DNA of 64,000 nucleotides from Blepharisma japonicum. Lineage: Eukaryota > Ciliophora > Heterotrichea > Heterotrichida > Blepharismidae. The translations under genes and the position numbers were made by a program. Location of the stretch: assembly GCA_949751835.1 (NCBI GenBank), contig CATKHK010000073.1:124001-188000 (forward strand), read 5' to 3'. Below are positions 57,370-64,000 of this stretch, piece after piece (within the stretch, counting starts at the first letter, position 1; every line of letters starts with the position of its first letter). The notes under the pieces were generated by a model. It was not told the DNA's origin, ran no database searches, and saw nothing but the letters and a program-made list of their open reading frames with translations.

Positions 57370-57848
57370 TAAATTGTTTATAATAGAGAAATTAATAAAA
57401 ATTGGCTATGTATTAGAATTATTAAGCCAAAATTTATAATATATTAAATTCCAACATAAAAGAGAATTTTTTTTTAGACTTCATCAGGCAAAATCACTTG
57501 AACCTTAAATAATTTAAAGGCAAGGCGTAATCCGAGTTTAAAATAGCAATATCTCTATTTATAAATAAAAGCCCTGATTTTATCTTTTAAATATTCTAAT
57601 ACTATTTATATCTTTTATAAAATTGTTTTATGCTTTAACCAAGAAATAATTTAAGAGAAAATCTCTAAAAAATAATTAAAATTTCGGTATTAAAAGCTAT
57701 TAATCAGCAGCTAATTAAAAAAATCTCAGATTGAGTATTTTAATTTTGAATTTTTTAATAATATGATCAGATCTTACTAGTTTTCTCCATTTTTAAATTC
57801 ATGATTACAAACAGATTACAAAGATCTGATCCATCTATTATAAAAAAC
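57370..57848. other. Intergenic, AT-rich, nothing recognised
   Basis: About 480 nt between divergent UPF0235 and secreted-repeat genes. Very AT-rich, no coding signal. An upstream in-frame ATG at 57801 for the next gene lies here but precedes the signal peptide. Confidence 0.5.
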
Positions 57849-58229
57849 ATGTCAAAAGTCTTATTTCTAATTGCATTAGGAGTCTTTGCAGTTTCTGTAC
57901 AAGCAGGAATTGTCAAAGGTTATGGTGCAAATAAAGTATCAGGCTTTCAGAGCGCATATGAGCACAATGATAGGTGCGGATACAATAGCGGAGAAAGAGA
58001 TGATAGAGATGAGCGTAATGAATACGATGAGCATAATGAATACGATGAGCATAATGAATACGATGAGCATAATGAATGCAATGAAAGAGACGATTATAGA
58101 TATGACCATGATGACAGAAGCCATGGATACGGAAATTACAGAGATGAATATGGAGATGAAAACAGATATGACCACGATGAAAGGGTTGTTAATTACAGAT
58201 TTGAGAAAGATGATCATTATTGCCATTAA
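57849..58229 (+). CDS. Secreted acidic repeat protein
   Basis: 126 residues from the ATG at 57849, which begins a clean signal peptide (MSKVLFLIALGVFAVSVQA); the ATG at 57801 adds 16 residues without hydrophobic character. The mature part is dominated by Asp, Glu, His, Tyr, Asn and Arg, with the six-residue unit NEYDEH repeated in tandem and DDHY-type ends. Such acidic His-rich sequences can bind metal ions, but no family was recognised. Single exon; short, so less certain than others, yet the signal peptide and repeat argue for a real gene. Confidence 0.65.
   Translation: MSKVLFLIALGVFAVSVQAGIVKGYGANKVSGFQSAYEHNDRCGYNSGERDDRDERNEYDEHNEYDEHNEYDEHNECNERDDYRYDHDDRSHGYGNYRDEYGDENRYDHDERVVNYRFEKDDHYCH
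58021..58074. repeat. Three perfect 18-nt tandem repeats in coding sequence
   Basis: Unit AATACGATGAGCATAATG occurs three times without mismatch inside the secreted acidic protein gene, encoding three NEYDEH units. The absence of synonymous changes indicates recent expansion or gene conversion. Confidence 0.95.
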
Positions 58230-58557
58230 GAGGATCTTAAGTAACATTTTTGAAAAATAAATCTTTTTTTGGATAAAAATGGTTAATAGATATACCTACG
58301 ATCTCTTAGTTACCATAGTTTTAATAAGATATTTATTCTTTATATCATCCTCATCGGCTTGCATATTCATTAATTGCTCTATCTTTATTTAATAGAAGTT
58401 GACCTTAAAACTTAGCAATGAATTTATTACTAACTCTATATTTAGAGCAACACTTACAAAATGCTTAAATTCTAGCACATAGACTAAGTTTTTTAAATTT
58501 TAATAGCAGTGAAAAATTGTTATTATAAATTTTAAATAATTTAAATAATTTTAAAAA
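58230..58557. other. Intergenic, AT-rich, nothing recognised
   Basis: About 330 nt upstream of the ARL6-like gene, ending in a run of poly-T/A. No coding signal. Confidence 0.5.
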
Positions 58558-59091
58558 ATGATATCAATTTTACTTATAGGCCTTGATAATTCAGGAAAAT
58601 CTACATTGATATCTCATGCCAAGTCACTTCCTGCTAATGGAATGTTTGAAATCACTCCTACAATGGGATTTGCAATTGAAGAAATTGCAATGCCAAGTGG
58701 CAATAAAGGAATTATTTATGACTGTAGCGGCGCGGCAAGATATCGAAATATGTGGGACCACTTTATAGGAGAAATACAAGGAGTTATATACGTCATTGAC
58801 AGTGCAGATAGAGGACGATTGAGCATTGTAAAGAAAAATATTGAGGAATTTTTTAAGCATCCTTTACTTAAGAAAAAGCCTATTGTATTTTTGGCAAATA
58901 AACAGGATTCTCCTGATGCTTTAAGAAAAGAAGACATTAAAAGAATTCTTAGGATAGAAAAAAAATCACTTTCCAATCCTTTTTCTGTAAAAGAAGCAAT
59001 TTCTGCTACTGGGATGGGATTAAACAACTCTTTAAGCTTCATTGAAAACAACTTACAAACCAAATTCGAATACCACTTAAAGCCTTTATAA
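58558..59091 (+). CDS. ARF-family small GTPase, ARL6-like, with atypical switch II
   Basis: 177 residues. G1 LLIGLDNSGKST (residues 5-16), switch I PTMGF, G3 DCSGAARYRNMWDHF, G4 ANKQD, and a G5-like SATGMGL. The RYRNxW form and ITPTMGF fit ARL6/BBS3, the GTPase that recruits the BBSome to cilia. The residue after SG, normally the catalytic Gln (SGQGRYRN), is Ala (codon GCG, about residue 59). The N-terminal amphipathic or myristoylated helix is missing: a TAA lies just upstream in frame, so the start is firm. It may have altered GTPase activity or membrane binding. Confidence 0.85.
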   Translation: MISILLIGLDNSGKSTLISHAKSLPANGMFEITPTMGFAIEEIAMPSGNKGIIYDCSGAARYRNMWDHFIGEIQGVIYVIDSADRGRLSIVKKNIEEFFKHPLLKKKPIVFLANKQDSPDALRKEDIKRILRIEKKSLSNPFSVKEAISATGMGLNNSLSFIENNLQTKFEYHLKPL

Positions 59092-59184
59092 TTAATATTA
59101 TTTTTCTAGATAATTATTCTTCAGGTTAAACCATTGCTCTATTATTTACTGATAGAATTATTCTATTGTGATCTCAAGCACTCT

Positions 59185-60288
59185 ATGAAAAATCCCAAAA
59201 AATCATCAAAAAAGTCATCCAAGGCCAAAACCACTAAAAATCTGTCTTCGCCTGATATTTTACATTGCCCGATCCCAATAAAACCGAGCACATATTTTAC
59301 TTCTAACCAAGATATAAATAGCAAGCAGAATCTTGACTATGAGACTTATAAATTAATGAAGGACGCGTTTAAATTAAGCCATAAAGGAGCTGTTATGCTG
59401 CGTAGATGTGCTATTTACTCTGATATTTCAAGCGAAATAAGACGCTTGCCGCTTCTTACCCTTTTGACAGAAACTGCTGAAGAAATGCTGATGAATGACT
59501 TAGAAATTGCTGTGTGGACTATTTACTTAAAAAGATTTGTATGGGACGAAACAAATCAGCCTTTTAAAGCAATGCTTTATATAACTGCATTAGCAGTAAA
59601 ATCCTATATGAATCTTTCAGTTCACCCGTTTAAAGCATATTTGGTATCAAAAATTCCGAGTTTTTCTAATATTTACAATTGTTGGGCTGGAAAAAGAAAA
59701 AATTGCTTATCTATTTTTCCTCAAGAGCTGAATAGGGTGTATAAATCTTTATCCAAACCTGTGGTTTCTCAAGATGATTTAAAGCTTATTGATTATAATT
59801 ATTATGTTGATGATATTTTGGAACTTGCCCCTTCAATCCCTCATAAGCCACATAATGCACAAGCTAAAGAAAAAGCTTTAGAGCCTATAAAAGAAATTCC
59901 TGAAAGCGTTTTGATTAATATGATGGCTTATAAAGAAATTGAGCCATCAGGAATTTTATTAGGGAAAAAAGACTCGATTTTTTGTCCAAATTTGAATTGT
60001 GAAACACCTACATTAGCAACCTCATGAAGCTATATGTCAACTGGCAGCAAAAGCGGTCAAGAAACAGCTTGCTTTGACAATTCCGACTCTGATATAAAAA
60101 ATCAAGGTAAGCATGATATTTGCTATGGAGAACTCCCGGCATTTAATCCCCAGCAATCTTTATTTTCATCATATTGGAATTCTGGAAAAATCCAAGAAAA
60201 TGAAAAGCACCATGATGAGGAAATTCCTGCATTTGCTAGCCAAAAATCATTGTTTTCATCATTTTGGAACACTCAACCTACAAAATAA
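59185..60288 (+). CDS. Unknown protein with cyclin-box-like fold and duplicated C-terminal motif
   Basis: 367 residues from the ATG at 59185; a TGA-Trp at 60025-60027 joins the last third. A basic N-terminus (KNPKKSSKKSSKAKTTK) is followed at about 65-200 by helical sequence with SSEIRRLPLLTLL, MNDLEIAVWTIYLKRFVW, FKAMLYITALAVKSYMN, the pattern of an atypical cyclin box. The C-terminal part holds two copies of a motif, PAF(8-residue gap)SLFSSYWN and PAF...SLFSSFWN, about 35 residues apart. The cyclin likeness is weak. Function unknown; the repeated motif could be a docking site. Confidence 0.6.
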
Positions 60289-60309
60289 TAAATTTTTAAC
60301 AAAAATTAT

Positions 60310-62523
60310 TTAATTAGACTCTATTTCAGCAGATTCTTGCTCTTTTGTAACAATTTGGTAAGCTTTAAGAGCAGCTTGTTGTTTTGCAAGCCATCTTGTT
60401 TTAGAGTAATGCGAAACTATTGGGACTTCATCAATATAAACTGTTGCTAAGCATCCAAGTTCTGTATCACTTTCTTCAATCCTAATTTTTTTCCTTGATC
60501 TTTGCCCATATACAGATAATCTTGACCTTATATTTGACTCACATTTTTCATTATTTCGAGCAAGATGAATCATTGGCAATTTCAAAATTGACCCAAAAAC
60601 CTGACATACCACTCTTAAAGATCCTGAGTCAATTAATATAGCTCCAGCCAGGGCTTCAAAAATATCGTTAAGACATTTAGGAGGATCGTCATCATAAGCT
60701 CCAAAATTGCATATATCTTCATCCCAAGTTACTGTATCCAGAAATTTATTCACAATTTCTGCCTGGCATAAATCACACTTCAAAAACCTATGAAGCCCTA
60801 ATGAAATTGACAACTTTGAAAGCACATTATTGTTAGCAATAATATGCTTAAAAGTAGTCAATTCTTCAGCATTAAAGTTTCCGAGCAAAAACGTATTAGA
60901 AACCACTATTAGATCTAGCAAAGAATCTCCTAAAAATTCAAGTCTTTCATAATTTGTTTTATTTTCTTGTGATGCATGGGTAAATGCTTCAAAAAGCAAA
61001 GACTTGTCTCTGAATTTGTACCCAATAATGCCTTCTACCATTTCTGGGGTCTCAAAAAGGTCCCCACAGGAGTGTTTTTCACTCATAGGAGGTATTATGT
61101 CACCAAAACTAGGATTTTCACATAAAATGTCAGAGCTCAGCATATTAATATCAAGGACTGTTAGTTTTTCATTATCAAAGTACTGAAGGGTGTAAGCCCA
61201 ATTCTGCTCTTCTTCAGGCAAGACATCAAGCTGATATACGAATTTCGCTGAATTTAGCATGCCTTCTCCCATGAAAAAAGCGCCAATTGTTGATTCAACC
61301 ATGTCAGCTAGCTGCCCATCTGAAATTCGTTGAAGGACTTGATCTGTTTCGTCTTTGGCATTTTGGCCTTCATAGTATGGCGGTCTGAGCTTTATATATT
61401 TAAGCTCTCTTGTCCTCAAATAATTTTGAAACTCGTGGCGTTTAGCTATTTTACTGAGATAATCATTTTTTATTTTTTCTGTGCGTCTTCAGGTCAAATA
61501 ATGTTCACGGTCTTTTTCATATTTAGAGAAGAAGTGAAGGGAGGCTATAACTTTTAATATGACATCTCCTAAATTTTCAAGGGAGTCATAGTTGTTATCA
61601 TTGTCTAGTGAAGGGGCTGTTAGGCCGTTTCTTAAGTAGGTAAAGGAACCAGTATAGTTATATAGTTTAGCGAACTCGATAATATAAGACACGCTTTCAA
61701 GAGAGCTTAGCATTACTAGAAGATGTGTCGCTTCTTCATATTGGGCATTACTTAAGTAAAAGATTTGCATTTCGTCTTCAGAAAGAATTTGGTAATTATT
61801 AGGAGTTTTTGTAGTTGTTGTAACAACTCTAAGCATTCTTCTTACAGGTTTAGCGTTTTTGACAATGATAAATGGTTTGCAGCTATCATTATTTCTTTTC
61901 TTATCAATCATAGCTTTTACCAAAGTCCTCCTATCAGAAATCGTTTTATTTTCATTATTTACAATCACAGTTTGGGACTCAAAAATTTCATTTAAAATTT
62001 CTTCAGTTTCCTCATAAGGCATAATTGACTTAACATACTGTAAAAAATGCCTTTTCTTCACATTCTGAAACATATAATTCGGTCTATCATTTATAGAGAT
62101 TTCTCTAATAGTTTTTAAGTCTACATCATACAGTGCATTTTTTACTATATCTCAATCAATTCTTTTTTTTTTAATAGGAACGACCAAGTAATTCGCATGA
62201 GAAAGCTTTCCATTCTTTACTTGAGGCACCTGAAAAAGATCGCACCACATAACATGCTGAAACTCTCTCAAAGAGTTTAACTCGCTGCTCCACAGTTTTT
62301 GTTTCTTTATAAACTGAATAAAATCAGGACATGGCTTAAATTCTACTGGGAACAGTATCCCAAACTGTGAAATTTCGAAAAATTTGTAAAAATACACTTC
62401 ATATTTTGCACTTTTTAAAAGAAAAGGCTGGGATAAAATATCTGCATAGCTTCTTATATTATAAGCTTCAAATGCTTCAGTCTTCAGCTTTTTTGTGGGA
62501 TCAGCATCAATTTCTATGTCCAT
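60310..62523 (-). CDS. Dicer-like protein without helicase: two RNase III domains and dsRBD
   Basis: 737 residues in one frame with TGA-Trp codons (62152-62154 and 61489-61491). The N-terminal 150 residues resemble a Dicer platform/PAZ-preceding region (YLVVPIKKKRIDW). RNase IIIa about 310-420: YDSLENLGDVIL and LADMVESTIGAFF; RNase IIIb about 520-640: NYERLEFLGDSLLDL and LNDIFEALAGAIL. Glu/Asp metal-binding residues are kept in both. A dsRNA-binding domain ends the protein (KTRWLAKQQAALKAY). No helicase or DUF283 is present, as in the developmental Dicer-like proteins of ciliates that make scan RNAs. It probably cuts long dsRNA. Divergent from the TPR gene with 23 nt between starts. Confidence 0.9.
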
Positions 62524-62546
62524 TTTGGTGTGTTGTTATTATAATC

Positions 62547-63461
62547 ATGGAAAATTTAGACGAATTAGACAATCTAGCTGAAAAATATAAATCTGAAGGA
62601 AATTTTGTAGAGGCTTTAAATGTTGTAGAAGAAGGCTTAAATATTAGAAAAACTAGGTTTGGGGACGACAGTTTAGAAGTAAGGAAAAGCTATATCAAAT
62701 TGTGTGAGCTTTGCAATATTCTTGCAGCTTATTATCTCCAAAGAGATAATGCTGATTTAGCCTTTGATTTATTGAAAAGGGCTGAACTGTTGTGTGATAT
62801 TGATGAGCATGCTAAAGCTGTGACTTATAACAACCTAGCCTGTTATTATAGAAAAACAGGAAAAGCAAGAGTAGCTTTAACGTATTTAGGAAAAGCTTTA
62901 GTAATTGATAATGATCAGCCAAATACCCATTTAAATTTATGTGCGTCTCTTTCACAGATTGATAGGCATGAAAAAGCATTAGGGCATGCAATGCAGGCTA
63001 TTGTACTTTTGCAAGATCTTTTTATTAATTCTATACAAGCTAATACAGGCTTTGAAGAGCATGCCCATGAGCTTGCTATTGCTTATCACAATATGGCAGT
63101 AGAGCTTGAATACCTAAAAAGAACCAATGAAGCTTTAAGAATGTACCAAAAGGCGGTAGAATTTGCCCAGAAATATTTACCTGAAGACCACCCTATCAAT
63201 GAAAATGCCCAAAGAGTGCTTCATAATGCTGCAAAAGATGAAGAAGAACATAGAGAAAAAATGCTGAATCGACGAGAATGCACATCAAAAAACCAATTTT
63301 ATAGTAAAAAACTTGAGAGAAAAGCGTCAAGAAAAGAAATTGATGAAGACAAAAATGCAGAAATGAAAAGAAAAGCATCGTCAACTGATCCAGGAGTCAG
63401 GTTTGGGAAGGACTATGAAAGAGGAAATGAAGGCCGAAAACCTAATTTAATTGAAATATAA
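62547..63461 (+). CDS. Tetratricopeptide-repeat protein
   Basis: 304 residues with at least five TPR units (LAEKYKSEGNFVEALNVVEE, NLACYYRKTGKARVALTYLG, NLCASLSQIDRHEKALGHAM, NMAVELEYLKRTNEALRMYQ). The C-terminal 70 residues are Lys/Glu-rich and probably disordered. The frame is open upstream to 62367, but that stretch is the antisense of the Dicer-like gene; the ATG at 62547 is chosen. Resembles TPR scaffold proteins; the partner is unknown. Confidence 0.85.
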   Translation: MENLDELDNLAEKYKSEGNFVEALNVVEEGLNIRKTRFGDDSLEVRKSYIKLCELCNILAAYYLQRDNADLAFDLLKRAELLCDIDEHAKAVTYNNLACYYRKTGKARVALTYLGKALVIDNDQPNTHLNLCASLSQIDRHEKALGHAMQAIVLLQDLFINSIQANTGFEEHAHELAIAYHNMAVELEYLKRTNEALRMYQKAVEFAQKYLPEDHPINENAQRVLHNAAKDEEEHREKMLNRRECTSKNQFYSKKLERKASRKEIDEDKNAEMKRKASSTDPGVRFGKDYERGNEGRKPNLIEI

Positions 63462-63485
63462 ACTATACAATTAGGAAATATTAAA

Positions 63486-64000
63486 ATGGAATCTGAATTG
63501 ATAACTACACAGACGTTTATAGACCTCGGAATTACTAAAAAGTTTATATTAGACGCTCTTGAATATTTTAATTTCCAATATTCTACCCAAGTCCAAGCCC
63601 AAGCTATCCCTAAAGCTTTATCAGGTGAAAATTTAATTGTCCAAGGCAGAAGTGGAACAGGGAAAACTTTAGCATTTACTTCAATTTCTTTAGAAACCAT
63701 TAATCCTTCAGAAAATAAGCCTCAAGCCTTAATAATTACCCCAACCAGAGAGTTAGCGAACCAAATCTTTGATTTTCTTAATGAAATGACCTTTACCTCT
63801 GACACTCCAATATATTCATTAATGTGCTGTGGAGGCTATTCAAGAGCAGACACCATAAAATCTCTTAATCAAGGCATTCATATTGTGGTGGGTACATTAG
63901 GGAGAATAAAAGACATGATCACTTATAATTACCTTTCTGTCGAAAATCTAAAAATTCTTATCATGGATGAGGCCGACAAAATGATATCAAGCTGCAGCTG
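63486..64000 (+). CDS. DEAD-box RNA helicase, N-terminal part
   Basis: Runs off the right edge after 171 codons. Q motif with STQVQAQAIP, motif I RSGTGKT, Ia PTRELANQI, GG (CCGGYSRAD), Ib GTLGRI and motif II DEAD are visible in order. The VQGRSGTGKT and DEADKM sequences resemble DDX20/eIF4A-like members, but the missing C-terminal half prevents assignment. ATG at 63486, 24 nt after the TPR gene's stop. RNA unwinding or remodelling is expected. Confidence 0.93.
   Translation, partial: MESELITTQTFIDLGITKKFILDALEYFNFQYSTQVQAQAIPKALSGENLIVQGRSGTGKTLAFTSISLETINPSENKPQALIITPTRELANQIFDFLNEMTFTSDTPIYSLMCCGGYSRADTIKSLNQGIHIVVGTLGRIKDMITYNYLSVENLKILIMDEADKMISSCS

Noticed and set aside
62367-62546. Longer N-terminus for the TPR protein
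   Set aside because: This stretch is antisense to well-conserved Dicer-like coding sequence; the ATG at 62547 gives a normal TPR start.
1-64000. Telomere repeats, rRNA, tRNA, CRISPR, integrated virus or transposase
   Set aside because: None was recognised on either strand. No telomeric C/A-rich repeats or transposase motifs were seen.

Overview
The window comes from a ciliate nuclear genome, most likely the heterotrich Blepharisma. Two things in the sequence show this. First, TGA is read as tryptophan throughout: it sits in frame at positions where the family has an invariant Trp (DHHC-C-P-W at 11344-11346, DGETD-W at 14074-14076, the Trp of the TBC domain, MORN and kelch repeats), and every complete gene ends in TAA or TAG. 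Second, the spliceosomal introns are tiny (GT...AG, nearly all 15 or 16 nt), and removing them restores conserved proteins exactly. The DNA is AT-rich, genes are packed head to head or tail to tail with gaps that can be 5-40 nt, and there are no telomere repeats, tRNA/rRNA genes or CRISPR arrays.

Layout. 1-16.6 kb is dense housekeeping: a partial unknown gene, FAM50/XAP5, UTP11, an LMBRD2-like membrane protein, a kelch protein, CDC14 phosphatase, UNC119, a tryptophan-rich ESV1/LESV-like protein, a TBC RabGAP, a DHHC palmitoyltransferase, a SPRY protein and a Neo1/ATP9-type P4-ATPase. 16.6-21.9 kb holds a homeodomain protein, a cyclin, a KH protein with four 15-nt introns and an S28-type serine peptidase that has lost its catalytic Ser and His. 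21.9-28.1 kb is the accessory-looking part: about 3.2 kb with no intact gene but a decayed coding relic, then a secreted cysteine-rich protein with a frame break and an ankyrin gene cut by four tiny introns. 28.1-39.6 kb has a fatty acyl-CoA reductase/acyltransferase fusion, two small membrane proteins, a RING-H2 ligase, PP2A methylesterase, kinesin-13, a signal peptide peptidase-like protease, enkurin and a U2AF large subunit that lacks the second RRM. 39.6-40.4 kb carries a broken PD-(D/E)XK nuclease-like gene. 40.8-64 kb has a hypothetical protein, a MORN protein, protein kinases (CAMK/AMPK-like and MAPK), coiled-coil proteins, a TRIM-kelch protein, a Rieske-AIF reductase, a large EF-hand-like protein with a CaaX end, a UPF0235 protein, a secreted acidic repeat protein, an ARL6-like GTPase without the catalytic Gln, a cyclin-box-like protein, a helicase-less Dicer-like protein, a TPR protein and a DEAD-box helicase running off the end.

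Functional themes. Cilium and cytoskeleton biology recurs (UNC119, ARL6-like, enkurin, kinesin-13, CDC14, kelch and MORN proteins), as expected for a ciliate, but no operon-like grouping is evident. The most interesting points are the simplified U2AF large subunit beside minimal introns, the Dicer-like protein that could serve small-RNA-guided DNA elimination, the inactive S28 homologue, the glucan-binding-like Trp-rich protein, and the pseudogenes in the gene-poor segments. Family assignments come from reading motifs by eye; no database search was run.
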